From Bradyrhizobium sp. dw_78 (lineage in GTDB: Bacteria > Pseudomonadota > Alphaproteobacteria > Rhizobiales > Xanthobacteraceae), in NCBI RefSeq assembly GCF_018449525.1, contig NZ_JAAVUS010000002.1:558001-622000 (forward strand): DNA of 64,000 nucleotides. Direction: 5' to 3'. The notes beneath the pieces were generated by a model that saw only the letters and a program-made list of their open reading frames with translations, made no database searches and was not told the origin of the DNA. The position numbers were made by a program, and so were the translations under genes. This document shows positions 1 to 8,584 of the stretch, piece after piece; the stretch's first letter is position 1, and every line of letters starts with the position of its first letter.

Positions 1-368
1 TGACGGTCTTCGACCAAACCAGTTCCACGCTTTTTGCGGGGGATCTCCTGTTCGTCGAGCATGTTCCGGTCATCGACGGCAGCATCCGGGGCTTTCTCGC
101 CGATCTCGCCGCATTGCAACGCATTCCTGCCGAACGTGTCGTTCCCGGACACGGCCCGGTCGCCCGCGATTGGCATGGCGCGATCGAAAAGGAACAGCGT
201 TACCTCGATGATCTCACCAAGGAGGTAGGCAGCCTGATCGCCCGGGGCGTTCCTCTCACGGAAGCCGCAAGGCAGGCGGGACGAAGCCAACAGTCGCAAT
301 GGAAATTGTTCGATCAATATGGCTCACGCAATGTGATCGCGGCGTTCAGCGAACTCGAATGGGAGTGA
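1..368 (+). CDS. Quinoprotein-associated MBL-fold metallohydrolase, C-terminal part
   Basis: The reading frame is open from the left edge (first full codon at base 3) to TGA at 366-368, so the N-terminal domain with its first zinc ligands is missing. About 121 C-terminal residues remain. They contain the metallo-beta-lactamase strand with the bridging Asp (LFAGDLLF) and the late His motif (VVPGHGP), followed by a helical tail. This matches the C-terminus of the SoxH-like quinoprotein relay system zinc metallohydrolases found beside PQQ alcohol dehydrogenases. The next gene is a SoxYZ-like carrier, the usual partner, which supports the call. The substrate of this family is not known. The gene is complete only in the neighbouring sequence. 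Confidence 0.8.
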   Translation, partial: TVFDQTSSTLFAGDLLFVEHVPVIDGSIRGFLADLAALQRIPAERVVPGHGPVARDWHGAIEKEQRYLDDLTKEVGSLIARGVPLTEAARQAGRSQQSQWKLFDQYGSRNVIAAFSELEWE

Positions 369-530
369 CAAGCCAACCGGTTATGGGCCGGGATCGGCCG
401 AGGCTGTTCCCGCGGGCTGACCTTGGAGTAAACCTCGGCTCATCGTGCTTGCTGCAGCGCAGCTTGCCGCTCGGTGTCGCTTCAGATAGTTTTTATCCGT
501 TTCCCCTCCTTGTGGAAGCGGAACTCGACC

Positions 531-1367
531 ATGTCGATTTTTTCCAGAGTGATCGCTCCCGCTTTGCTTGCAGCCGTTTATTGTGCGGGATCGCCAGCTG
601 CGCATGCCCAGGCCACCTCCCCCGTCGCGGAGCAAGCTTCGGAAGACACCTGGAACAGCATCAAGGGCGATATTTTCAAGAATCGCCCGATCGGGGATGG
701 AACGGGGCTGGTGGCACTCGATGCGCCGAGGCGCGCCGAGGATTCCGCGCTGGTACCGATCGGCATGCGCGTCACTCTCAACGATGACGACAAGCGTAGA
801 CTGCGATCGCTCACGCTCGTCATCGACGAAAATCCCGCCCCCGTCGCCGGAACGTTTACAATCGGCCCTCATGCCGGCGTGACCGAGATCTCCACGCGAG
901 TCCGGGTTAACAGCTATTCCTATGTTCGGCTCATTGCCGAACTCAGCGATGGCAAGCTTTATGGCGTCAAGGCCTATGTGAAGGCATCCGGCGGCTGTTC
1001 GGCACCGGCAGCCTCGAACGCCGACGCGACCAGTTCAGCCCTCGGACAGATGAAGTTTCGCACATTCCGTTCCGAGGCCGGTGCGCTGCCGGAAGCCCAG
1101 CTCATGCTGCGCCATCCGCAGAACTCCGGCTTGCAGATGGACCAGCTTACGCGGCTCTACATACCGCCCTTCTTCATCGACAACCTCAAAATCTGGCAGG
1201 GCGACGATGTCGTCGTGTCGATGGATGGCGGGATCGCAATTTCGGAAGATCCGAACATCCGCTTCAACTACAGGTCCAATGGCGCCGCCAGCTTTCGCGT
1301 TGAAGCCGTCGACACCAGCAAGCATATATTCAGGGACGAATGGACGATCGAAAAGTCCATGCTGTAG
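531..1367 (+). CDS. Quinoprotein dehydrogenase-associated SoxYZ-like carrier protein (fusion)
   Basis: Predicted periplasmic protein of 278 residues with a signal peptide ending near AHA-QA (residue 27). The N-terminal half resembles SoxY and ends in the thiol-carrier signature KASGGCSAPA, with Cys156 as the presumed carrier residue. The C-terminal part (about 170-278) resembles SoxZ. Such SoxYZ fusions occur beside PQQ/lanthanide alcohol dehydrogenases and are thought to work in a relay rather than in sulfur oxidation; that role is family knowledge, not shown here. I chose the ATG at 531 because it has GGAA seven bases upstream and gives a proper signal peptide; the frame is open further upstream to 474. 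It probably forms a unit with the preceding metallohydrolase gene (163-base gap). Confidence 0.85.
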   Translation: MSIFSRVIAPALLAAVYCAGSPAAHAQATSPVAEQASEDTWNSIKGDIFKNRPIGDGTGLVALDAPRRAEDSALVPIGMRVTLNDDDKRRLRSLTLVIDENPAPVAGTFTIGPHAGVTEISTRVRVNSYSYVRLIAELSDGKLYGVKAYVKASGGCSAPAASNADATSSALGQMKFRTFRSEAGALPEAQLMLRHPQNSGLQMDQLTRLYIPPFFIDNLKIWQGDDVVVSMDGGIAISEDPNIRFNYRSNGAASFRVEAVDTSKHIFRDEWTIEKSML

Positions 1368-1390
1368 CAGCAGGGCTGCCGCAGGAATTC

Positions 1391-1493
1391 TCCTGGAGCA
1401 TGATCGGTTCTCATTGAATCAGAACCGAAGCTCCAGACTCTAGTTTTGACGGATTTTCTTCACAAGAACCCGTTCCATCCCGCTATCCAAGTC
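1391..1493. repeat. Dispersed palindromic repeat (REP-like)
   Basis: Non-coding element just after the SoxYZ-like gene. It contains nested arms: ggagc 1395-1399 with gctcc 1430-1434, and cggttct 1405-1411 with agaaccg 1421-1427. The tail has ctctag, ttttgacg and attttcttcac. A related copy lies at 28249-28300 with the same attgaatcagaa loop. The hairpin could also end transcription of the SoxYZ-like gene, but no clear T-run follows it. Recognition as a Bradyrhizobium-group repeat is from memory. Confidence 0.65.
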
Positions 1494-1510
1494 CGGGGCA
1501 GGCTTTCGCA

Positions 1511-1870
1511 CTAAAAGCAGCGAATCTCGGCTTCCGCCTGTGCGCGCCGGAATTCCTGCACGGCAAGCCTGGCAGGTTCGGTCGAGCGAAATTCAGAGCC
1601 GACCGGCCCCGTGACCTGGGACATCGACAGGATCGTCTCCGTGGTCACATACCGGTCGTAAGGAATGATCGACGCAATCACGTCGATCGAGCAGGCGCAT
1701 TTCTGCAGGACTTCCTGGGTCTCCCCATTGGCTTTCATGCATCCAAAAACGTAATCCGCGCGCGCCGACGTTGGATAGTCGTTCAGATCTTCAGCCCGTG
1801 CATGCGACATGACAGCAGTCAATACCGCCACAACAGCACTCGCACCGAACAGGAAGCGCATACGAGCCAT
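1511..1870 (-). CDS. Small secreted Cys-containing protein of the quinoprotein cluster, unknown function
   Basis: 119 residues with a clear signal peptide (hydrophobic stretch about 5-20, cleavage near ARA-ED). The mature part is short and has several Cys, including a CAC pair near residue 58, a Cys near 44, and one as the second-last residue. I know no function for it. It lies 75 bases downstream of the cytochrome c gene on the same strand and is likely co-transcribed, so it may assist haem protein or dehydrogenase maturation in the periplasm; this is inference from position only. An alternative start is the Met at residue 4. Confidence 0.7.
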   Translation of the reverse strand: MARMRFLFGASAVVAVLTAVMSHARAEDLNDYPTSARADYVFGCMKANGETQEVLQKCACSIDVIASIIPYDRYVTTETILSMSQVTGPVGSEFRSTEPARLAVQEFRRAQAEAEIRCF

Positions 1871-1945
1871 CGTCAGCGCCTTTCGCGGCTCCTGCGTCCG
1901 GCGCCGGAGGCCTCGGTTATGAGCGCCCGTACAATGCAGCGTCGC

Positions 1946-2350
1946 TCAGGACTTCTTGCCGTCAGCCCCGAACTGCTTGAGATAGGCGGTGACATTGTCG
2001 ATGTCCTCATCCTTCGTCAAACCAGGGAAAATCATCTTGGTTCCGGGAACCTTGGCACGGGGATTCTTGAGATATTCCTTCAGCGTCGCCTCGTCCCAGG
2101 TGATGCCAGAATTCTTGTTGGCGTCGCTGTAGGAGTAATCCGGATAGGTACCCGCCTTACGGCCGACAACGCCGTTCAGCACCGGTCCGACCGCATTCTT
2201 CGCACCCTCGCCGATCTGGTGACAGGCTTTGCACTTGAGAAACACCTTCTCACCCGCCGCCGCATCCTGAGCAGTTGCAGCACCGATCGAGCCCGACATC
2301 GCCAAGCCCGACAACGCAAACGCAAAAACATAACCCCGAAGATCTTTCAC
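1946..2350 (-). CDS. Class I c-type cytochrome, probable electron acceptor of the PQQ dehydrogenase
   Basis: 134 residues with a signal peptide ending near ATA-QD (residue 28). One haem site is present: Cys40-Lys-Ala-Cys-His44, with Met106 in GTKMIFPG as the likely sixth ligand. The size and motifs match soluble monohaem c-type cytochromes (c2/c550 type). In XoxF-type systems such a cytochrome (XoxG/CycB role) takes electrons from PQQ and passes them to the terminal oxidase; here that is inferred from the cluster. The start codon is GTG (2350-2348), preceded by a ggatgag stretch; the nearby ATG is out of frame. It is divergent from the ABC ATPase gene at 2609, with 258 bases between them that should hold both promoters. 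Confidence 0.85.
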   Translation of the reverse strand: MKDLRGYVFAFALSGLAMSGSIGAATAQDAAAGEKVFLKCKACHQIGEGAKNAVGPVLNGVVGRKAGTYPDYSYSDANKNSGITWDEATLKEYLKNPRAKVPGTKMIFPGLTKDEDIDNVTAYLKQFGADGKKS

Positions 2351-2608
2351 CGGCTCATCCGTGATTTGTGTTCAATGGAAAGAAAAAATTACCCCAGCAC
2401 CGTGGCAATTTGTCAGGATCGACAATCGAGGTCAAGCTGAGGCGCTTCAACAGTGCCTGATCGCAGACTCGGCATTTCATTGTGACGCAGACCGCAACAC
2501 GATTGTCACAGAGCTTGCCGCACACTACGCGGTAGGTTAAACGGCCAATGACGCGGCGCGCGAGAGGCCGAATGTGGGCCTGTCGACCCTGCGCATAGGC
2601 TCCTGGGA

Positions 2609-3391
2609 ATGGTCATGAAGCCATTCGAACCTGCTCAGATTCCGGCGCTTGAGATCGACCATGTCAGCCATCGCTATGGCGCGCGCGTTGCGTTGAACGA
2701 TGTCAGTTTTGTGGTCCGGCAATCGTCGTTCACCGTCCTGCTGGGATTGAATGGCGCGGGAAAGTCGACGCTGTTTTCGTTGATTACCCGCCTCTATGCG
2801 ATTCGATCAGGTCATATCCGGATTTTCGGCCATGATGTCGGGCGGGAGCCCGGCCCGGCCTTGAGCAGGCTCGGCGTGGTTTTCCAGTCGCGCGCGCTCG
2901 ATGTCGACATCTCGGTCCGCCAGAACCTGATGTACCATGCGGCGTTGCACGGCATCGCCAGCCAGCGGGCCGCCGAGCTCATGGCACAGGTTCTCGACCG
3001 CGTGGCGATGGCCGATCGGAGCCAGGACCGCGTCGGCGACCTTTCGATCGGACAGATGCGGCGTATCGAGATTGCCCGCGCGCTGCTGCACCAGCCCTGC
3101 CTGCTGCTGCTCGACGAGCCGACGGTCGGCCTCGACATCAAGGCGCGCGCCGACATTCTCGATCACGTTCGCCGTCTATCATCGACCGAAGGCATCGGCG
3201 TGCTCTGGGCAACGCATCTCATCGACGAGGCCCGGAGCAGCGACAATGTCGTGGTTCTTCACAAAGGCCGTGTGCTTGCGAACGGGATGGTCAGGGATAT
3301 CGTCGGACAATCCGGCGGCGCCGATCTGCGCGAGGCATTCAACCGGCTGACCGGAGCCGCCGATCAGACTGAGCCGGAGGCGGCCAGATGA
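2609..3391 (+). CDS. ABC transporter ATP-binding protein, PQQ alcohol dehydrogenase-associated (LutE/Ped type)
   Basis: Cytoplasmic ATPase of 260 residues. Walker A is GLNGAGKST (about 46-54), the signature is LSIGQMRR, Walker B is CLLLLDEP, and the H-loop is ATHL. It belongs to the ABC ATPase group that travels with PQQ-dependent alcohol dehydrogenases. In Methylobacterium (lut) and Pseudomonas putida (ped) related genes take part in lanthanide uptake; the same role here is inferred from the cluster. Its stop overlaps the start of the permease gene by 4 bases, so the two are translationally coupled. The matching periplasmic binding protein is not here but at 18718-19902. The start could instead be the ATG at 2615. 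Confidence 0.87.
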   Translation: MVMKPFEPAQIPALEIDHVSHRYGARVALNDVSFVVRQSSFTVLLGLNGAGKSTLFSLITRLYAIRSGHIRIFGHDVGREPGPALSRLGVVFQSRALDVDISVRQNLMYHAALHGIASQRAAELMAQVLDRVAMADRSQDRVGDLSIGQMRRIEIARALLHQPCLLLLDEPTVGLDIKARADILDHVRRLSSTEGIGVLWATHLIDEARSSDNVVVLHKGRVLANGMVRDIVGQSGGADLREAFNRLTGAADQTEPEAAR

Positions 3392-4233
3392 CGGTAGCTG
3401 TCGAAGCGACAGACCCGCATAGCCTCTCGCTGGCGCAATATTTCATCTGCCTCAAGGGCATCGTCTGGCGCGAGGCCTTACGCTTTATCCATCAGCGCGA
3501 ACGCTTCGTCTCGGCGCTTGTCCGACCGCTGGTCTGGCTTTTCATTTTCGCCACCGGCTTTCGCCAGGTACTCGGTGTTTCGATCATTCCGCCGTACGAG
3601 ACCTATGTTCTTTACGAGGTCTACATCGCGCCCGGACTGATCGCGATGATACAGCTCTTCAACGGCATGCAATCCTCGCTGACGATGGTATACGACCGCG
3701 AAACCGGGGGAATGCGCACGTTGCTCGTCAGTCCGTTCCCGCGCTGGTGGCTGCTCACATCGAAGCTCTTGGCGGGGACGATCGTATCCGTGTTACAGGT
3801 CTATGCGTTCCTGCTGATCGCCTGGTTCTGGGACATCGAACCGCCTCCCCTCGGCTATCTGGCGCTGCTTCCGGCGCTGCTGCTTAGCGGATTCATGCTG
3901 GGCGCGCTGGGAATGCTGATCTCCTCGCTGATCAAACAGCTCGAAAATTTCGCCGGCGTCATGAACTTCGTTATCTTTCCGATGTTCTTCGCGTCCTCGG
4001 CGCTGTATCCGCTGTGGCGGGTCAAGGAATCGAGCCTGCTCCTGTACTATGTCTGCGAGTTCAATCCTTTCACGCATGCGACCGAGCTCATTCGTTTTGC
4101 ACTTTACGAGCAGGTCAACTGGATCTCACTGGCGGTCGTGCTCGGCTGCACGATCGTATTTCTGTTCGGCGCGATCCTGGCCTACGATCCGGCCCGCGGC
4201 TTTCTGGCTCGCCGCAATACACCAGCCGGCTGA
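3388..4233 (+). CDS. ABC-2 type permease, PQQ alcohol dehydrogenase-associated (LutF/PedC type)
   Basis: Integral membrane protein of 281 residues with about six hydrophobic segments, typical of ABC-2 permeases. It contains the characteristic loop MVYDRETGGMRTLLVSPFPRWW after the second segment. It overlaps the ATPase gene by 4 bases (ATGA), so the pair should form one transporter in the inner membrane. The family is tied to PQQ dehydrogenase systems, and close relatives are needed for lanthanide acquisition in methylotrophs (family knowledge). ABC-2 folds are usually exporters, so the direction of transport is not settled by sequence. The gene ends 18 bases before the convergent TonB receptor gene. 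Confidence 0.87.
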   Translation: MTVAVEATDPHSLSLAQYFICLKGIVWREALRFIHQRERFVSALVRPLVWLFIFATGFRQVLGVSIIPPYETYVLYEVYIAPGLIAMIQLFNGMQSSLTMVYDRETGGMRTLLVSPFPRWWLLTSKLLAGTIVSVLQVYAFLLIAWFWDIEPPPLGYLALLPALLLSGFMLGALGMLISSLIKQLENFAGVMNFVIFPMFFASSALYPLWRVKESSLLLYYVCEFNPFTHATELIRFALYEQVNWISLAVVLGCTIVFLFGAILAYDPARGFLARRNTPAG

Positions 4234-4251
4234 GACGGAACTCGGAACACT

Positions 4252-6666
4252 TCAGAAAGTCACCTTCATGCCGGCGTAGAAGGCGCGCGGACGTGCCGGG
4301 CTCAGCGAGCGAGGATCCGTGAACGGCGCGCCGCCATTGGCGAAATTGGGAACATCGCCGGTATCGAAGAACGTGCCGTAGGTTGCGTAGCGATTGTCAA
4401 AAACATTATCGACCCGCGCATAGACCTGAAACATCTTGTTGATCTGATAGGAGGCGTGCAGGTTGAAAACCGCATAGGACGGCAGCTTCATGAACTGGTT
4501 GGATTCGTCACCGGCGAAATACTGGCTGCTGACAAACAGCGCGTCGCCCCCGACCTTGAACGCGTCGGTGACCGCATAGTCGACGCTCGCTTTCAGCCGA
4601 TGGCGTGGCACTGCCGGAATTTGGTTGCCCGGCATCACCTGAATATTGCCGTCGTCATCGGCGAAGGGGCTATTCGAGCCGAGTTGCAACGCATCGAGGA
4701 AACGGGCGTCCACGAACGTATAGCTGGCGCTGATCTGCATCTTGCTCGACTTCAGATTGACCTCGGCCTCGATGCCTTGACGGCGGGTCGAACCGACGTT
4801 CTGGAAATAGCCAAACCCTTGCAGAACCGGACTCGGAATATCGAGAATATCGTCCGAATTATCGGCGCGGAACGCTCCGAGTTTCCACGCCAGCGTCCCA
4901 ATGCTGAAATCGCCGGTGCCGCGAAAGCCGGCCTCCACCGTGTGCGATACGACCTGTTTCAGCGGCGGATCGGAGACCAGGAACGACGCAATGATGCAGG
5001 GGTGCGCGGGATCGGCGCATCCCAATTCCAGCGGCGTTGGCGCGCGATTTTCCTCGGAATAGCCGGCATAGGCCGTCAGCCCCGAAGTGATCTTGTAAGT
5101 GCCGCCGATGATCGGATTGAAACGCATATAGTTGTCATTGCCGTTCAATGCGCTGCCGATGCGGTCTTGCAGGCTGATATTGGCGAGGTTGAAACGGCCG
5201 CCGCCGGTGACCGAAAACGCGTCGGTGACGTCGAACGTATCGAGCGCATAGAGCCCGGTATATTGATTGGTGGTACGAAGCGAGACCGGACCGTCCGAAA
5301 CCGGGTCGCCGGAGGCGCCGAGGAAGAGTCCAGAGCCGCTCAGCACGTAATTCGGGCCGAGCGTCCCCAATTCCGCGTTGGCATTGAAATGCGTGACGCT
5401 GTAATCGAAGCTGGTACCAACCACGAAGTGATTGTTATGTCCAAGTAGCCGATCGGTATCGGTCGCCTGCAATGAAAATCCCGTCGTCGTCGACTGCGTC
5501 GATGTCCGGTCGTTCTCGCCGAGCACGGCATCGGGAGCGAAGGGATTGGAAAGCTGGGCTCCGTTCAAACCGTTGGCCGGCGTGCTGTCATCCCCAAAGC
5601 ACAGCAATGTCGGGTCGGCACAGGGCTGGGTTCCCGTCGGATTGCCGTCCTGGGTATTCTGATCGAAGATGCGGGCATGCGCGATGCCCTCGACGGTCCA
5701 GGTCGGCGTGACCTCCACCTTCCCCGTCAAATTGACATAGCCGACCTTGTTGGTCGACGTTTGCGGCGTGGTGTAGGTCGCGCCCCAGGATTGCTGCAGC
5801 AATTCGGCCGGCACGGTCGCGGCAGCGCCGAAATCATTATCGGCGACGCCCATATTGATATGAAATTCGGCGTCATCATTCCTGACGCCGATGTCGCCGT
5901 AGAAACGGCGAACGTTCGACGCCGAAAAATTACGGAAGCCATCGTCGTGCAGTCCTTCAAGCGCCCCATAGACGGAAAAATTATCGATCTGCTTGCCCCA
6001 TTGCGCCGAGCTTTGAATGCGGCCGAACGAACCTCCCATCGTGTCGATTTCGGCGCCCTGATAGTTGAACCCGTCCTTCATCTGCACATCGACGGCGCCG
6101 CCGAGGGCGTTGAGGCCGAAGGCCGGGTTGTTGGTCACGATGGTGACGGATTTGATCGCGGCGGTTGGAATCAGATCCCAATTGACGGTATCGCCGAACG
6201 CCTCGTTGATCCGCACGCCATTCTGGTACACCGCCAATCCCTGCGGCGTGCCAGACACGGGGGATGCGACGAAACCGCGGAATTGCACGTCCGGCTGGAA
6301 CGGATTTCCGGCGACTTCATTGACGATGACGCCCGGCACATATTTGACCAGTGCATCACTGATGTTCAGCGAACCCGTTTGCTTGATCTGATCGGCGCCG
6401 ACGACATAAGCGGTAGCCGGCGCCTTGTCGGGATCGATGTCGGCGCCAGATAACGGCGTCGTCGGATAGACGGTAACGATCGGTATGGTTCGAATCCTGC
6501 GCTCCGCGCTCCGGTCGCGACCCGGCTTGGCGGATGGCTTCGTTCTGGATACCACGATGGGCGGCAACGCCTGTGTATCGCTGGATGATCCCTGGGCATG
6601 CGCCGATTCATTCCCGGGACAGAGGCACATCGATATCAATACAATAAGCAGATATCGCTCACGCAT
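4252..6666 (-). CDS. TonB-dependent outer-membrane receptor, candidate lanthanide(-chelate) receptor
   Basis: 804 residues: signal peptide (RYLLIVLISMCLCPG, cleavage near AHA-QG), a TonB-box-like stretch (PPIVVSRTKP), a plug domain with the VYQNGVRINE and LGGAVDVQMKDGF motifs, and a long 22-strand-type barrel ending in Phe (GMKVTF), as outer-membrane proteins do. I chose the ATG at 6666, which has a strong gggggag ribosome site seven bases upstream; the frame is open further up to 6747. In methylotrophs a TonB receptor (LutH) in the same gene neighbourhood imports lanthanide complexes, so this is the natural candidate here. Siderophore or cobalamin uptake cannot be excluded from sequence alone. 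A 21-base palindrome lies 116 bases upstream. Confidence 0.87.
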   Translation of the reverse strand: MRERYLLIVLISMCLCPGNESAHAQGSSSDTQALPPIVVSRTKPSAKPGRDRSAERRIRTIPIVTVYPTTPLSGADIDPDKAPATAYVVGADQIKQTGSLNISDALVKYVPGVIVNEVAGNPFQPDVQFRGFVASPVSGTPQGLAVYQNGVRINEAFGDTVNWDLIPTAAIKSVTIVTNNPAFGLNALGGAVDVQMKDGFNYQGAEIDTMGGSFGRIQSSAQWGKQIDNFSVYGALEGLHDDGFRNFSASNVRRFYGDIGVRNDDAEFHINMGVADNDFGAAATVPAELLQQSWGATYTTPQTSTNKVGYVNLTGKVEVTPTWTVEGIAHARIFDQNTQDGNPTGTQPCADPTLLCFGDDSTPANGLNGAQLSNPFAPDAVLGENDRTSTQSTTTGFSLQATDTDRLLGHNNHFVVGTSFDYSVTHFNANAELGTLGPNYVLSGSGLFLGASGDPVSDGPVSLRTTNQYTGLYALDTFDVTDAFSVTGGGRFNLANISLQDRIGSALNGNDNYMRFNPIIGGTYKITSGLTAYAGYSEENRAPTPLELGCADPAHPCIIASFLVSDPPLKQVVSHTVEAGFRGTGDFSIGTLAWKLGAFRADNSDDILDIPSPVLQGFGYFQNVGSTRRQGIEAEVNLKSSKMQISASYTFVDARFLDALQLGSNSPFADDDGNIQVMPGNQIPAVPRHRLKASVDYAVTDAFKVGGDALFVSSQYFAGDESNQFMKLPSYAVFNLHASYQINKMFQVYARVDNVFDNRYATYGTFFDTGDVPNFANGGAPFTDPRSLSPARPRAFYAGMKVTF

Positions 6667-6781
6667 CGTCTCACTCCCCCCGCTCCGCCCGGCTGTTTTG
6701 TTTCCGCCGGTTGCGCAGGTATTATTGGAGCGTTGATGGAGATGCACTAGCTACAAAACGTCACGGCGTAACCGTCGCTTG

Positions 6782-6802
6782 TTTCCCGAAATTTTCGGGA
6801 AA
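6782..6802. promoter_or_regulatory. Perfect 21-bp palindrome upstream of the TonB receptor gene
   Basis: tttcccgaaa (6782-6791), one central t, then tttcgggaaa (6793-6802). A third half-site, aattcccgg, follows directly. It sits in the 214-base gap between the receptor start (6666) and the end of the kinase gene (6881), all on the minus strand. No T-run follows it in either direction, so an operator is more likely than a terminator. The regulator is unknown. Confidence 0.5.
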
Positions 6803-6880
6803 AATTCCCGGCCGTTTTGTCGGCAGGCCATCATGACGATAATGGCTATGGCAAATCCTGCCGCCGGAATCCGTTGAAAT

Positions 6881-8293
6881 CTAGAGGCGCTGACCGATGG
6901 GAACGACGGCCTCGACCAGCACGCCGGTTGCGCTGCTGGCAACCGTCAGCGTACCGCCCAATGCGGCGATGCGCTCCCGCATTCCCGTCAGGCCAAGTCC
7001 GAACCTGTGCTCCGGCTTCAATCCACCGCCATTGTCATGCACCCGAACAAGCGCGCAGCCCTGATTGGGCCGGCCCAAACCTGAGAACGATCCGGCCGGC
7101 TCGACCGTCACGTCGACGGCGGTCGCATCGGCGTGACGGAAAACATTCGTCAAGGCCTCCTGGACGATGCGGTAGATCGTCAAATCGGCCATCTCTCCGG
7201 TCTCGCCCAGCGACCGCGAGATTGTGGTTTTGATAGCCACGCCAGGATGCGATTCTCGCCATAGGCGCACGAGAGCGCCGATCGCCTCGCACAGGCCGAG
7301 CTCTGCCAGCCCGACCGGCCGCAGCCTTTCCAGTACCCGCCGGTTGAACTGCTGCAAGGCGTTCACCTGTTCCAGTACGGCGCCGCCATGCCTGCGCAAG
7401 GTCCCGGTATTCAATTCGCGCGTGTCGGCAAGCCGCACCAGCGAACTGGCGTGCGCCCGCAGCGCAAAAAGATAGGGCCCGAACTCGTCATGCAGTTCCC
7501 GGGCAATCTCCTTGCGCTCGGCATCCTGCAACGATACGGCGCGTTCGGCGAACCGTCGCTTTTCTTCGACCGCGTCTCCCAGGGTTGCCGCGAGATGATT
7601 GAGCTTGCCACAGATCGCCGCCAGTTCGGGTGAACCGCCGGGCTTCACACGCGTATCATAACGGCCGCATTCGATATCCGTCATCGCCCTGGAAAGCGAC
7701 TGCAGCGGCGCGAGCGCCCGGCTTACCACCGTCATCGTCATCAGCAGAAGCGCGATAGCGATCGCGGAGCCGACCTCGAGTTGCGTGACGATGCCGTCCC
7801 AAATCTCGCTGATCTCGTCGTTCGGGTGCGACGTGATCACAAGCGATCCAGCGTGGCCGTGGACCGAGATCGGAACGTTCACCGACGTCTGTTCCGGATG
7901 GACGAGCGCGACGAACCACGGCGGCGCCGGAGATGGTTCGCCGTCATCGCCAACGCCATCGCTCGCCGATCGCTCGGCCGCCGGCGTATCGTCCTGCCGT
8001 GTGATGCTGACATGACGCAGCCGGTTGAGGTCCCGGATCGTCTGGCTCAGGCGCGCTTCGGGATCCGGTGTTTCGTTCAGACTGACGACCAGCGCTTCGA
8101 TGAATTCGCGGGCGAGGCGTATGACGCTCTGATCCTCGGCCCTGACGCGCGGCGCCGCCTCCAGCACCAGCCGCGTGATATTGATCGCAAGGCCCAGCAT
8201 GAGAACGAACGCCAGAAGTGTATTGAGCCGCGCCCGCAAGGAAAGTTTCTGCCACATGACATTCATCCAGCCCCGCGCCGCGCGGTTTTTCAT
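6881..8293 (-). CDS. Sensor histidine kinase (HisKA_3 type; FlhS/MxaY-like)
   Basis: 470 residues. Transmembrane segment 1 is at about 24-45, a periplasmic sensing loop runs from 46 to 170, transmembrane segment 2 is at 172-192, then a HAMP segment, a HisKA_3 dimerisation domain with phospho-acceptor His268 (ARELHDEF), and a C-terminal HATPase domain (DNGGGL, GLGLTGMRERI). This is the NarX/UhpB kinase class. Kinases of this class (FlhS, MoxY/MxaY in Paracoccus) control methanol and formaldehyde oxidation genes; the link here comes from position inside the C1 module. The likely partner is the divergent response regulator at 8585. The first Met has a weak ribosome site; Met13 (8257) is an alternative. 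Confidence 0.85.
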   Translation of the reverse strand: MKNRAARGWMNVMWQKLSLRARLNTLLAFVLMLGLAINITRLVLEAAPRVRAEDQSVIRLAREFIEALVVSLNETPDPEARLSQTIRDLNRLRHVSITRQDDTPAAERSASDGVGDDGEPSPAPPWFVALVHPEQTSVNVPISVHGHAGSLVITSHPNDEISEIWDGIVTQLEVGSAIAIALLLMTMTVVSRALAPLQSLSRAMTDIECGRYDTRVKPGGSPELAAICGKLNHLAATLGDAVEEKRRFAERAVSLQDAERKEIARELHDEFGPYLFALRAHASSLVRLADTRELNTGTLRRHGGAVLEQVNALQQFNRRVLERLRPVGLAELGLCEAIGALVRLWRESHPGVAIKTTISRSLGETGEMADLTIYRIVQEALTNVFRHADATAVDVTVEPAGSFSGLGRPNQGCALVRVHDNGGGLKPEHRFGLGLTGMRERIAALGGTLTVASSATGVLVEAVVPIGQRL

Positions 8294-8450
8294 TCAGAAG
8301 CAGCGTTGACAGATAAAAACAGCGGCGATCTAATCACAGCGTACCGCAATTGGACCCACGATGCATAATCCGACTCGGGGAGCAGGTCATAGAGTGCGCC
8401 GCGGAAATTTCTACCGGTCAGCCTGACGCGATGCAGCAATCGCTGGCCTA

Positions 8451-8548
8451 GAGCATGATTCAACTGAGTTGCATCATGCTCGTCGTCCATCTTCTTGTTT
8501 GAGCATGATCTTTCGGAAAACCGGCTCCCACTTTTCCGGATCATGCTC
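8451..8548. repeat. Pair of REP palindromes between kinase and regulator genes
   Basis: Two palindromes lie head to tail. The first (8451-8481) has gagcatgat/atcatgctc outer arms and caact/agttg inner arms around a single g. The second (8501-8548) has gagcatgatc/gatcatgctc outer arms and cggaaaa/ttttccg inner arms. They fill the divergent spacer and end 36 bases before the regulator start. The gagcatgatc arm reappears in 30144-30240. This matches the REP/BIME style repeats of the Bradyrhizobium group (from memory). Confidence 0.8.
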
Positions 8549-8584
8549 TGATAAAGGATTCGCTCCAGTATTGGATCAACGCCG

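Noticed and set aside
6782..6802. Rho-independent terminator for the kinase gene
   Set aside because: No T-run follows the stem on the minus strand, and the stem is A/T-rich at its base.
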